Of a stretch of DNA of 64,000 nt, positions 1 to 8,373 are shown piece after piece. The position numbers were made by a program, and so were the translations under genes. The notes under the pieces are model-generated. The model ran no database searches. It was given only the letters and a program-made list of their open reading frames with translations, and was not told the origin of the DNA. This DNA is from Lachnospiraceae bacterium (lineage in GTDB: Bacteria; Bacillota; Clostridia; Lachnospirales; Lachnospiraceae). Location of the stretch: contig CAJTEE010000002.1 in the NCBI GenBank assembly GCA_910575275.1, positions 310,001 to 374,000 on the forward strand, given 5' to 3'. Numbering within the stretch: position 1 is the stretch's first letter; each line of letters starts with the position of its first letter.

Positions 1-866
1 GAGGCGAGATTATCAGCGCGGATTCCATGCAGGTCTACCGCGGCATGGACATCGGCTCCGCGAAGGTGACAAAAGAGGAGATGCAAGGCGTCCGCCACCA
101 CCTGATCGACGTGCTGGAGCCCGATGAGCCCTTTCATGTCGTGATTTTTCAGGAGCTGGCCAAGAAAGCGCTGGCCGAGATCTATGCCGCGGGCCATATC
201 CCCATCGTCGCAGGAGGCACCGGCTTTTATATCCAGGCGCTTCTCTATGACATTGATTTTACCGAAAACGACGGCGATATGGAATACCGGAAACGCCTGG
301 AGGCGCTCGCCGAAGATAAGGGGCCCGGGTATCTGCACGAGCTGCTGCAAAAAGCGGATCCCGGCGCGGCGGCGGCGATCCATCCGCATAATACGAAACG
401 CATCATCCGTGCGCTGGAATTCCATGAAAAAACCGGTGAGAAGATTTCCATTCATAATGAGACCGAACGCGCGAAGGAATCTCCCTATGCGTTCGTCTAC
501 TATGTACTGAATATGGGGCGATCCCGGCTTTATGAGCGGATCGAAACGAGAGTGGACAAAATGATCACGGATGGGCTCGTCGAGGAGGTATCCCGCCTGC
601 GGGGCAGGGGCTGTACACGCGAGCTGGTGTCTATGCAGGGACTCGGTTATAAAGAAATCCTCGATTATCTGGACGGCGTGTACACGCTGGAGGAGGCCGT
701 ACGCCTGATCAAGCGCGACACGAGACATTTCGCGAAGCGCCAGCTCACGTGGTTCAGACGCGAGCGGGATGTGACCTGGCTTGAGCAGGAGGAATTTGGC
801 TTTGACAACGAAACACTTTTGGAATGGATCGTTTCCGATCTGAAAAGCCGGGGAATTTATCAATGA
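1..866 (+). CDS. miaA: tRNA dimethylallyltransferase MiaA, 5'-truncated by window edge
   Basis: Transfers a dimethylallyl group from DMAPP to N6 of A37 in tRNAs that read UNN codons; cytoplasmic. The open frame runs from base 3 to the stop, giving about 287 visible residues against roughly 310 for the family, so the start and the P-loop lie just left of the window. The ATG at 27 is internal: the codons before it read GEIISADS, the conserved family stretch running into MQVYRGMDIGSAK. VAGGTGFYIQALL and the C-terminal RDTRHFAKRQLTWFRR helix are also diagnostic. A 16-bp gap leads to the ynbB-like gene, an order common in Clostridia next to mutS-mutL. Identity is secure. Confidence 0.96.
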   Translation, partial: GEIISADSMQVYRGMDIGSAKVTKEEMQGVRHHLIDVLEPDEPFHVVIFQELAKKALAEIYAAGHIPIVAGGTGFYIQALLYDIDFTENDGDMEYRKRLEALAEDKGPGYLHELLQKADPGAAAAIHPHNTKRIIRALEFHEKTGEKISIHNETERAKESPYAFVYYVLNMGRSRLYERIETRVDKMITDGLVEEVSRLRGRGCTRELVSMQGLGYKEILDYLDGVYTLEEAVRLIKRDTRHFAKRQLTWFRRERDVTWLEQEEFGFDNETLLEWIVSDLKSRGIYQ

Positions 867-882
867 AAAGGAACAGAGAGAC

Positions 883-2202
883 ATGAATTTGACGGAATGT
901 TATAAACAGTTTGGAATTTCCGAACAAATTGTAAAATTTGCCGATGAGATAGAAGGGACTTTAGAGGAACGATTTCATGAGATTGACCGGGTGGCTGAGT
1001 ATAACCAGCTCAAGGTCATAGCGGCCATGCAGAAGGCGCGCGTCAGCGATATCCACTTTGCAGGCACGACGGGCTACGGGTATAACGATCTGGGGCGTGA
1101 TACACTGGAGGAGGTATACGCACACGCGTTCCACGGTGAAGATGCCCTGGTGCGTCCGCAGCTCATCTCCGGCACGCATGCCTTGACCATCGCCCTGTCC
1201 GGCAATCTCCGCCCCGGTGACGAAATCCTTTCTCCGGTCGGAAAGCCCTACGATACGCTGGAGGAGGTCATCGGAATCCGGGAGTCCACCGGTTCCCTAA
1301 AGGAATTTGGCATCACCTATCGCCAGGTGGATCTTCTGGATGACGGGGAATTTGACTATGAGGGAATCCGAAACGCCGTAAACGAGCGCACGAAGCTCGT
1401 CGAGATCCAGCGCTCCAAGGGGTATGCGGTACGTCCGACGCTGTCCGTGGAACGGATCGGCCGGCTGATCGCATTCATCAAAGAGCTGAAACCGGATGTG
1501 ATCTGCATGGTGGATAACTGCTACGGGGAATTTGTGGAGACTCTGGAGCCGACGGATGTGGGCGCGGATATGCTGGTGGGCTCCCTGATCAAAAATCCCG
1601 GCGGTGGCCTGGCACCCATCGGGGGCTATATCGTCGGCAGGAAAGACTGCATTGAGCGCGCGGCCTGCCGCTTGACGGCCCCTGGCCTGGGCAAGGAGGT
1701 CGGCGCGAGCCTCGGCGTGTCCCAGGCGTTGTATCAGGGATTATTTTTGGCGCCGACCGTGGTGGCCTCCGCCTTAAAGGGAGCCGTATTTGCGGCGAAT
1801 GTCTACGAACGCTTGGGATTTCCGGTCGTCCCGAACGGGAAGGAGAGCCGCCATGATATCATTCAGTCGATCACCTTCGGGACACCGGAGGGCGTGATCA
1901 AGTTCTGCGAAGGCATTCAGGCCGCTGCCCCGGTGGACAGCTACGTGACGCCGGAGCCATGGGCCATGCCGGGATACGACTCTGATGTCATCATGGCCGC
2001 GGGTGCCTTTATCCAGGGAGCCTCGATCGAGCTCTCCGCGGACGCCCCCATAAAGTCCCCCTACGCGGTCTATTTCCAGGGCGGCCTGACGTGGTATCAT
2101 GCGAAGCTTGGGATTCTGAGTTCTTTGCAGAAGCTCAGTGAGGCAGGGATTGTGGAGATGGGTCTGCCTGCCTCGGCCTCTGTTGCATTGTTTCGGGAGT
2201 GA
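883..2202 (+). CDS. ynbB: Methionine gamma-lyase family PLP enzyme (YnbB / aluminium-resistance family)
   Basis: A 439-residue fold-type I PLP enzyme of the family annotated as aluminium resistance protein or methionine gamma-lyase related; the in vivo substrate is not established. Visible motifs are the acidic MVDNCYGEF strand that contacts the cofactor and GSLIKNPGGGLAP, whose lysine (about residue 237) should form the Schiff base. GTTGYGYNDLGRD near residue 60 and SGTHALTIALSGNL near residue 105 are typical of the family. The ATG follows a GGAACAGAGAG ribosome site. It sits directly after miaA as in many Clostridia and probably shares its transcript. The last 30 bases belong to a short sequence found again at 36742-36781. 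Confidence 0.9.
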   Translation: MNLTECYKQFGISEQIVKFADEIEGTLEERFHEIDRVAEYNQLKVIAAMQKARVSDIHFAGTTGYGYNDLGRDTLEEVYAHAFHGEDALVRPQLISGTHALTIALSGNLRPGDEILSPVGKPYDTLEEVIGIRESTGSLKEFGITYRQVDLLDDGEFDYEGIRNAVNERTKLVEIQRSKGYAVRPTLSVERIGRLIAFIKELKPDVICMVDNCYGEFVETLEPTDVGADMLVGSLIKNPGGGLAPIGGYIVGRKDCIERAACRLTAPGLGKEVGASLGVSQALYQGLFLAPTVVASALKGAVFAANVYERLGFPVVPNGKESRHDIIQSITFGTPEGVIKFCEGIQAAAPVDSYVTPEPWAMPGYDSDVIMAAGAFIQGASIELSADAPIKSPYAVYFQGGLTWYHAKLGILSSLQKLSEAGIVEMGLPASASVALFRE

Positions 2203-2213
2203 GGAGGAAAGGA

Positions 2214-2777
2214 ATGGATATAAAGATGAAAAAAGAGGGTTTATTTCGGGAAATGCGAAGAAAAAGGCAGGCTTTATCCATGGAGGAGACCGCCTCTGTT
2301 TTATATCGCGGGACCTCCGGCGTGCTGGCGGTTTCAGGGGATAGGGGGTATCCGTATGCGGTTCCCATCAGCTATGTATACGACGGCTTTCGTCTTTATT
2401 TCCACTGTGCGAAGGCAGGGCATAAGCTGGACGCGATCCGTCGGGAGGCGAAGGCGTCTTTTTGCGTAGTTGACCAGGATCAGATCGTGCCGGAAAAGTT
2501 TACTACTTTTTTTAGAAGCGCGATCGTGTTCGGACGGATTCATATCGTGGAGGATGAGGCAAGAAAGCGGGAGGCGATTGAAAAGCTGGCTGTAAAATAT
2601 GCGCCGGAAAGCTCCACGGAGGACAGGAAAATGGAGATTGACAGGGAATGGCTGCCGCTTTGTGTGCTTGAAATGGAGATTGAGCATATGAGTGGGAAAC
2701 AGGCGATTGAGTTGGTGGGGGGTCCGCAGAAGGCGAGGCAGGCAGACGGGGCCGTGCAGCCAGGCTTCGGCGTTTAA
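2214..2777 (+). CDS. Pyridoxamine 5'-phosphate oxidase family protein (NimA-like flavin-binding)
   Basis: A 187-residue split-barrel protein of the FMN-binding pyridoxamine-phosphate-oxidase superfamily, close in pattern to NimA nitroimidazole-resistance proteins. The marks are a GTSGVLAVSGDRGYPYAVPISYVYD-type first barrel strand pair, followed by LYFHCAKAGHKLDAIRR and SFCVVDQDQI. Members reduce or bind small molecules with FMN or heme; the substrate here is unknown. I start at the ATG at 2214, which has AGGAGG at 2202-2207 at ideal spacing; the in-frame GTG at 2199 would overlap the upstream stop and lacks a site. It follows ynbB with a short gap and probably shares its mRNA. Confidence 0.85.
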   Translation: MDIKMKKEGLFREMRRKRQALSMEETASVLYRGTSGVLAVSGDRGYPYAVPISYVYDGFRLYFHCAKAGHKLDAIRREAKASFCVVDQDQIVPEKFTTFFRSAIVFGRIHIVEDEARKREAIEKLAVKYAPESSTEDRKMEIDREWLPLCVLEMEIEHMSGKQAIELVGGPQKARQADGAVQPGFGV

Positions 2778-2821
2778 AGCTCTAAAGCCTCCGTCAGTAT
2801 AAAAATGAGGCCAGGGCAGGA

Positions 2822-2969
2822 GCCGTGGGCGGGAGAGACAGTCTGCCTTGTATGGGTACTTGAAAACCGCCGGTACTTGAGCACCGTATTTTGGCGCTCT
2901 ATGTACCGCTGCGCTTTTCCGCAGCGAGAGCGTGCCCATACAAGGCAGACTGTCTCTCCCGTTCACGGC
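2822..2969. repeat. Large intergenic inverted-repeat element with inner hairpins
   Basis: Positions 2822-2859 pair with 2932-2969. The central 27 bp of each arm (2830-2856 and 2935-2961) are perfectly complementary, and the stem extends outward and inward with only G-U pairs. The 72-base middle holds a perfect 7-bp hairpin (CGCTGCG/CGCAGCG) inside a CGCTCT/AGAGCG pair, and two copies of GGTACTTGA. There is no terminal U tract. It resembles a MITE-like or REP-like palindromic element rather than a terminator. No second copy was seen in this window. Confidence 0.75.
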
Positions 2970-3023
2970 GGACTTTTTGCCAATACCCTCTTGCCAAAAG
3001 CTTATGAACATTCTGTAAACTCA

Positions 3024-3052
3024 TTGTTTTCTTCTCCTGTTTATGGTATACT
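3024..3052 (+). promoter_or_regulatory. Sigma-A-type promoter for DUF4321 gene
   Basis: TTGTTT at 3024-3029, a 17-bp spacer and TATACT at 3047-3052. The downstream ATG at 3089 has a GGAGGAGAGG ribosome site. It probably drives the DUF4321-radC-mre cluster. Confidence 0.7.
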
Positions 3053-3088
3053 ATTCCAGTTAAAAGCAAATGGAGGAGAGGGAACATC

Positions 3089-3337
3089 ATGAAGGGAAAT
3101 TCCTGGGTATTGCTGCTGATGCTTTTGTCCGGTATTGTGCTGGGCGGGTTCATCGGGGACATGGTTGGAGGTATCGCGGGGCTTTCCTGGCTGAATTTTG
3201 GACAATCCTTCGGGTTAAACGATCCGCTTGTGCTGAATTTCGGCATCCTTGTCATCACCTTCGGGCTCAGCATCCGGATCACGATGGCTAGCATTATCGG
3301 CGTCATCATCGCGATTCTTGTATATCGTTTTATTTGA
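3089..3337 (+). CDS. DUF4321 domain-containing small membrane protein
   Basis: An 82-residue protein of unknown function with two membrane segments, about residues 5-28 and 50-80, joined by a Gly-rich turn and the conserved SWLNFGQSFGL stretch typical of DUF4321. Members are short membrane proteins found in Clostridia, commonly just upstream of maf/radC/mre genes, as here, so a link to envelope or shape functions is plausible but unproven. The ATG follows GGAGGAGAGGGAA. A promoter lies 36 bases upstream, making it the likely first gene of the shape cluster. Confidence 0.85.
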   Translation: MKGNSWVLLLMLLSGIVLGGFIGDMVGGIAGLSWLNFGQSFGLNDPLVLNFGILVITFGLSIRITMASIIGVIIAILVYRFI

Positions 3338-3395
3338 CCGTTTCTGTCTGTTTCTTGTCAGACGGCAATATGTGCACCAGGGGGCCTAACGGTAC

Positions 3396-4130
3396 TTGGA
3401 GAGTCGGAAAGGCCAGAGTGTATACGTGCAAAACGAATCAAAGACCATGAAAGCGCTCCCGCTCTCGGAGCGCCCTTACGAAAAAGCGGAAGCCTATGGC
3501 GCGGAAAGTTTATCCGACGCCGAGCTTTTGGCAATCATTTTAAGAAGCGGGACGAAAAACTGCTCCGCGAGGGATCTGGCGGAGGAGATCCTCTTGACCG
3601 GCGAACCGCCGGGGCTGCGCGGGCTCTTGCACCGGGCGCTGCCCGACTACCGGGAGATCCATGGCATCGGGACCGTAAAGGCGATCCAGCTTGCCTGTAT
3701 CGGGGAACTGTCCAGGCGGATCTGGAAGGAATCCGTCTTTCTGGAAGCGCCATGCTTTACCCATCCGCAGGAGATAGCCGGCTATTACATGGAAGAACTG
3801 CGCCATAAAGAGCAGGAAAATATGAAGCTTCTGATCCTGAACCAGAAAAACAGGCTGGTGAAGGAGCTGGATATATCAAAGGGAACCGTAAACGCGGCGC
3901 TCATTACGCCCAGGGAACTTTTTATCGAAGCACTGCGCTTCCGCGGTGTCAGCATTATCCTTCTGCATAATCATCCGAGTGGGGATGCCGAGCCGAGCTC
4001 GGCTGACCGTCTGCTGACTGAGCGGATTGGAAAAGCGGGAGCATTAATCGGGATTCCGCTGTTAGACCATATTATAATCGGGGATAATTCCTATGTGAGT
4101 TTCAGGGAACAGGGGATTTTAGATCCATGA
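3396..4130 (+). CDS. radC: RadC family protein with MPN/JAMM domain
   Basis: A RadC/YsxA-type protein with an N-terminal helix-hairpin-helix region (LSDAELLAIILRSG, IHGIGTVKAIQL) and a C-terminal JAMM metalloprotease-like domain bearing LLHNHPSGD, whose His, His and Asp would bind zinc. Despite the name, a DNA-repair role is doubtful; the activity is unknown. The start is uncertain: TTG at 3396, GTG at 3426 and ATG at 3447 are in frame and none has a strong ribosome site. Family length (about 227) favours 3447 or 3426. The stop overlaps the mreC start by four bases (ATGA), so the two are translationally coupled. In related genomes mreB usually lies between them. Confidence 0.9.
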   Translation: MESRKGQSVYVQNESKTMKALPLSERPYEKAEAYGAESLSDAELLAIILRSGTKNCSARDLAEEILLTGEPPGLRGLLHRALPDYREIHGIGTVKAIQLACIGELSRRIWKESVFLEAPCFTHPQEIAGYYMEELRHKEQENMKLLILNQKNRLVKELDISKGTVNAALITPRELFIEALRFRGVSIILLHNHPSGDAEPSSADRLLTERIGKAGALIGIPLLDHIIIGDNSYVSFREQGILDP

Positions 4131-4969
4131 AAAATACCAAATATTTCTTATTCGGCCTGTCTGCACTCTGCATCTGCATGATCGGCCTGACGACGATAGA
4201 CGGGAGCTTTTTAAATCCGGTGCGGGATGCCGTCGGCTATGTGCTGGTGCCGATCCAGAAGGGCGTCAACGCCGTGGGCGGCGCGCTTTATAACGAGGTC
4301 GCGGAATTCGGGATGCTAAAGGAGGCGTTAGCCGACAATGAGCGGCTGAAGGCCCAGATCGACGAACTCGTTGAGGAGAATACGAGACTTCGGGCGGAGA
4401 CGTTTGAACTGGAGCGGCTGCGGGAGCTCTACGAACTGGACAAGCAGTATATGCAGTACAATAAAATCGGAGCCCGTATCATCGCGAAGGATACCGGGAA
4501 CTGGTTTTCGGTCTTTCGAATCGACAAAGGGAGTGACGACGGAATTAAAAAAGACATGAACGTGATCGCAGACGGCGGCCTTGTGGGTATTGTCACGGAT
4601 GTGGGGATCAACTATGCCACGGTCCGCTCGATTATAGACGATTCCAGCCAGGTCAGCGCGATGGCGCAGCAGTCCGGGGATACATGCATGGTTTTGGGGG
4701 ATCTGAAGCTTTTTAAAGAGGGCCGTCTTGCCCTTTCCTATATGGAAAAGGACGATGACATCAAGGATGGAGACATGATCGTCACCTCCAATATCAGCGG
4801 GAAGTTCCTGCCCGGGATTTTGATCGGCTACGCGACGGAGGTAGCCGTTGACTATGAGGATAATCTCACAAAGACCGGATATGTGATTCCTGCCGCCCAG
4901 TTTGACCGGCTGCAGGAGGTGTTGGTGATCACAGACTTAAAGGATGCGGGGCCTGAGCTTTATGAATAG
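4127..4969 (+). CDS. mreC: Rod shape-determining protein MreC
   Basis: A 280-residue envelope scaffold protein that connects the cytoplasmic shape machinery to the elongation synthases. One N-terminal anchor helix (about residues 7-24) precedes a coiled coil (about 60-105, ALADNERLKAQIDELVEEN) and then the two beta-barrel domains, recognised by IIAKDTGNWFSVFRIDKG, GLVGIV and SNISGKFLPGILIG. It starts inside the radC stop (ATGA) and its stop overlaps mreD, so the genes are cotranslated. Length and domains are normal. It is encoded without mreB beside it. Confidence 0.95.
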   Translation: MKNTKYFLFGLSALCICMIGLTTIDGSFLNPVRDAVGYVLVPIQKGVNAVGGALYNEVAEFGMLKEALADNERLKAQIDELVEENTRLRAETFELERLRELYELDKQYMQYNKIGARIIAKDTGNWFSVFRIDKGSDDGIKKDMNVIADGGLVGIVTDVGINYATVRSIIDDSSQVSAMAQQSGDTCMVLGDLKLFKEGRLALSYMEKDDDIKDGDMIVTSNISGKFLPGILIGYATEVAVDYEDNLTKTGYVIPAAQFDRLQEVLVITDLKDAGPELYE

Positions 4970-5492
4970 GCTGTTAAAAAATATCGCGGTCAATTTACTC
5001 CTGATCCTCCTGGCCTTTACGGTCCAGACCTGCGTGTTCCCGCTGTTTCCGTTTTTATCGGCCTATCCGAACCTGCTTCTGATCCTGATTTTTTCGTTTG
5101 GTTTTATACGCGGAAGCCAGGCAGGGATGATCTATGGCCTTTTAGCGGGGCTTTTGATGGATCTGTCCTCCGGCGGCCCGATGGGCTTTTATACGCTCTT
5201 TTTTATTTGGATGGGGTATGCAAACGGCATTTGTACGCGATATTATTATGAGGATTACATCACGCTGCCGCTGACTCTTTCCGCGGTCAATGAGCTGGCC
5301 TATAACCTGTATATCTATCTGTTCAGCTTTCTGTTCCGTGGCCGGCTGCATTTTATTTATTACCTGGTAAACATCATCCTGCCCGAGACGGTCTTTACCG
5401 TGGTGACGACGCTTCTTGTATACCGGCTGTTCCTTGCGATCAGCAGACGGTTAGTGGAGCTGCAAAAAAGGAGAGAGAAAACGATTGTTTAA
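4962..5492 (+). CDS. mreD: Rod shape-determining protein MreD
   Basis: A 176-residue integral membrane partner of MreC with about five or six hydrophobic helices. The family pattern is the polar break YPNLLLILIFSFGFIRGSQ near the N-terminus and GLLAGLLMDLSSGGPMGFYTL. I start at the ATG at 4962, overlapping the mreC stop by eight bases; an in-frame ATG at 4944 would lie deeper in mreC. The C-terminus is basic and overlaps the TTG start of mrdA by eight bases, indicating tight coupling in the shape operon. Confidence 0.93.
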   Translation: MNRLLKNIAVNLLLILLAFTVQTCVFPLFPFLSAYPNLLLILIFSFGFIRGSQAGMIYGLLAGLLMDLSSGGPMGFYTLFFIWMGYANGICTRYYYEDYITLPLTLSAVNELAYNLYIYLFSFLFRGRLHFIYYLVNIILPETVFTVVTTLLVYRLFLAISRRLVELQKRREKTIV

Positions 5493-8361
5493 GGACCTTT
5501 TAGACATTCTGAAGGATTTTCTGCACAAGCTTCTGTCCTCAAGACTGTTTCTTCTGGGCTCGCTTTTTGTGTTCCTTTTTTTTGTACTGTGTGCCAGGCT
5601 TTTCGAGCTCCAGATCTTAAAGGGGGAGGAGTTTCAGGAAAGCTATATGATGATGACGGAAAAAACCGTCCGCCTTGCCAGCACGAGAGGCAATATCTAT
5701 GATCGAAAGGGAAATCTTTTGGCCTATAATAAGCTGGCTTACAATGTAACCATTCAGGACAACGGCGATTATACGAGATCCAACGATAAAAACCGCATGC
5801 TGCTGCGCCTGGTGCGGATTCTGCGCCGCCATGGTGAGAAGGTGCAGGGAGATTTCGCCGTTGGCTTTGACTCCTCCGGTGAGATGGTGTTTACGACAGC
5901 CGGAGAGACCGCAAAAAGACGGTTCCTGAGCGACTACTATGGTTTAAAAACGCCGACGGATCTCGACAAGGACGGTAAAAACCCGTCCGATGTAACGCCG
6001 CGGGAGATGTTTGAGGCGAGAAAGGAATTCTACGGCTTAGACGAGTTAACGGATGGTGACGGGAACCCGATTCCATATAGCGATGAGGAGGCTCTCGCCA
6101 TTATCAATATCCGTTATACGATGGGCTTTACATCCTACCGCCGCTATGAATCCACGACCATCGCTTCCAATGTGAGCCGTGAGACGATGACAGACGTCCT
6201 GGAAAATTCAGCGGAGCTTTTAGGCGTCAACATCGAGCAGGCCACCATCCGTGTATACAACGACAGCATCTATTTTTCCCCGATCATCGGTTATATCGGA
6301 AAGGTCTGGGATGAGGAGCTGGAGCAGTTACGCGAATCGAATCCGGACTATGAGCTGAACGATCTCGTCGGAAAGACTGGGATCGAGGCTTCGATGGAGG
6401 AGGTTTTACAGGGGAAAAAGGGCTCACAGACCATGTATACCGACAACATGGGGCGGATCATCGAAGTGGTTTCCAGGACCGAGCCGCAGGCCGGCAATGA
6501 TATCTACCTGACGCTTGACAGGGAGCTGCAGATCGGAATCTATCATATCCTGGAACAGCAGCTTGCCGGTATCATCACCGATAAGCTGGTAAACCGTGAG
6601 CTGGTTGATTCCGATTACAAGCAGGCATCGCGTATCCCGATCCCGGTTAAGGATGCCTATTTCCAGCTCATCAACAACAATGTCCTTGACATGGATGCGT
6701 TTGCCGTCCCCGAGGCGTCGCAGGTAGAAAAGTCCATCTATGGAAAGTTTAACAGTGCGAAGGAGCAGATCCTACAGCAGCTTGAGGCAGAGTTGTCGAG
6801 CAGCTCCCCCACCCGGACTGGGGACCTTTCCGAAGACATGTTTGCCTATATGCAGTATATTTATTCCTGGCTGGTTTCCCAAGGGATCATAAGAACCGAT
6901 GCGATCGACCAGAATTCCGACGCCTATAAAGCGTGGAAGGAGGATGCGATTAGCCTGCGTGAATATCTGTATGCCGGAATCGCGGACAGCTGGATCGATA
7001 CGACAAAGCTTTCGATCGAATCCAGATATTCCGGTGCGGATGACATCTATGAGGTGATCCTGACGTGTGTGATGGACGATCTGGAGTCGGATGAGGAGTT
7101 CGCGAAACGGATCTATCAGTATCTGGTTAACGACGGGACTGTGAGCGGGAGGGAGCTCTGTCTGGCACTCTATTCGCAGAATATCCTGGCCTATGACGAA
7201 GCAGAGGTACGGGAACTGGAGGCGGGCGGTGAGGAGTATGCGTTCCGTTTTATCCGTCAGAAGATCTCTGATATCGAGATCACGCCGGCCCAGCTCGCTC
7301 TGGACCCGTATTCGGCAAGCTGTGTGATTACGGACGTGAATACCGGTGAGGTACGGGCGCTCGTGACATATCCGAGCTATGACAACAACAAATTTTCCGG
7401 GACTGTGGATGCGGAGTATTACAGCAAGTTAAACAATGACCTGTCGCTGCCGCTGTTTAACAATGCGACGCAGGCCCAGAAAGCCCCTGGTTCCACCTTT
7501 AAGCCGATCATCGCGGTCGCGGCGCTCGAGGAGAAGGTGATCGGCCTCACAGACACTATGGCCTGTACCGGGGTATACGGCGAGATTACACCGCATATGC
7601 GCTGCTGGATTTATCCCGGCTATCACGGGGAGCTGGATGTGGTCCATGCGATTCAGAACTCCTGCAACGTGTTTTTTGCCGACATGGCACACCGCCTGTC
7701 CATGGATGAAAACGGCAACTACTCGGCGGAGCGCGGGATCGAGATGATCCGCACGTACGCCGGTATGTTTGGTCTTGACGAGACCACAGGCATTGAGATC
7801 TCGGAGAGAGATCCGCAGATGACGACGGAGAAGCCGGAGGCGTCAGGGATCGGCCAGTCAAACAATGCTTATTCGAATGTCCAGCTTGCGCGTTACGTGG
7901 CGGCCGTCGCCAACCGCGGCAACGTGTACCAGTTGAGCCTTCTCGATAAAATGACGGATTCGAAGGGCAATCTGATCGAGGACTTTACGCCGGCGCTCCG
8001 CTCAAAGATCGAGTTTGCGGATTCGACCTGGGATGCGGTGCAGACCGGGATGCGGCGCGTGATCTCAGACAGCTCGGCCAGACGTATTTTTAACGATCTG
8101 GAGGTCGATATAGCCGGAAAGACCGGTACGGCCGAGGAGATTAAAAACGGGCATCGTATTAACCATGCGTTTTTCGTCTCGTTTGCACCTTATGAGAATC
8201 CCGAGATCGCCGTGACAGTAAATATCCCTTACGGCTACACTTCGTCCAACGCGGCGACCGCGGCCAAGAGTATTTACCGGTTCTATTACGGCTACACGGA
8301 TCTCGATCAGATCATGAATAACAGTGCATTGAATGTTTCGAACGTAGAAATCGGCGACTAA
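5485..8361 (+). CDS. mrdA: Penicillin-binding protein 2 (elongasome transpeptidase), unusually long
   Basis: A class B PBP that cross-links new peptidoglycan during elongation with RodA. One membrane helix (about 20-40) is followed by the pedestal/dimerization domain and the transpeptidase domain with S670-T-F-K673, S726-C-N728 and K879-T-G. At 958 residues it is about 250 longer than common PBP2: the strand holding TLDRELQ (about 343) and the strand holding VITDVNTGEVRAL (about 613), normally some 25 residues apart, are separated by a long, mainly helical insertion. The start is TTG at 5485 with AAAAGGAGAG upstream, overlapping mreD by eight bases. Confidence 0.93.
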   Translation: MFKDLLDILKDFLHKLLSSRLFLLGSLFVFLFFVLCARLFELQILKGEEFQESYMMMTEKTVRLASTRGNIYDRKGNLLAYNKLAYNVTIQDNGDYTRSNDKNRMLLRLVRILRRHGEKVQGDFAVGFDSSGEMVFTTAGETAKRRFLSDYYGLKTPTDLDKDGKNPSDVTPREMFEARKEFYGLDELTDGDGNPIPYSDEEALAIINIRYTMGFTSYRRYESTTIASNVSRETMTDVLENSAELLGVNIEQATIRVYNDSIYFSPIIGYIGKVWDEELEQLRESNPDYELNDLVGKTGIEASMEEVLQGKKGSQTMYTDNMGRIIEVVSRTEPQAGNDIYLTLDRELQIGIYHILEQQLAGIITDKLVNRELVDSDYKQASRIPIPVKDAYFQLINNNVLDMDAFAVPEASQVEKSIYGKFNSAKEQILQQLEAELSSSSPTRTGDLSEDMFAYMQYIYSWLVSQGIIRTDAIDQNSDAYKAWKEDAISLREYLYAGIADSWIDTTKLSIESRYSGADDIYEVILTCVMDDLESDEEFAKRIYQYLVNDGTVSGRELCLALYSQNILAYDEAEVRELEAGGEEYAFRFIRQKISDIEITPAQLALDPYSASCVITDVNTGEVRALVTYPSYDNNKFSGTVDAEYYSKLNNDLSLPLFNNATQAQKAPGSTFKPIIAVAALEEKVIGLTDTMACTGVYGEITPHMRCWIYPGYHGELDVVHAIQNSCNVFFADMAHRLSMDENGNYSAERGIEMIRTYAGMFGLDETTGIEISERDPQMTTEKPEASGIGQSNNAYSNVQLARYVAAVANRGNVYQLSLLDKMTDSKGNLIEDFTPALRSKIEFADSTWDAVQTGMRRVISDSSARRIFNDLEVDIAGKTGTAEEIKNGHRINHAFFVSFAPYENPEIAVTVNIPYGYTSSNAATAAKSIYRFYYGYTDLDQIMNNSALNVSNVEIGD

Positions 8362-8373
8362 GGGGGGCTTTTC

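Noticed and set aside
2334-3011. 225-codon minus-strand ORF opposite the oxidase-like gene and palindrome
   Set aside because: It overlaps a real gene and a symmetric repeat, has no ribosome site and no domain; a frame shadow.
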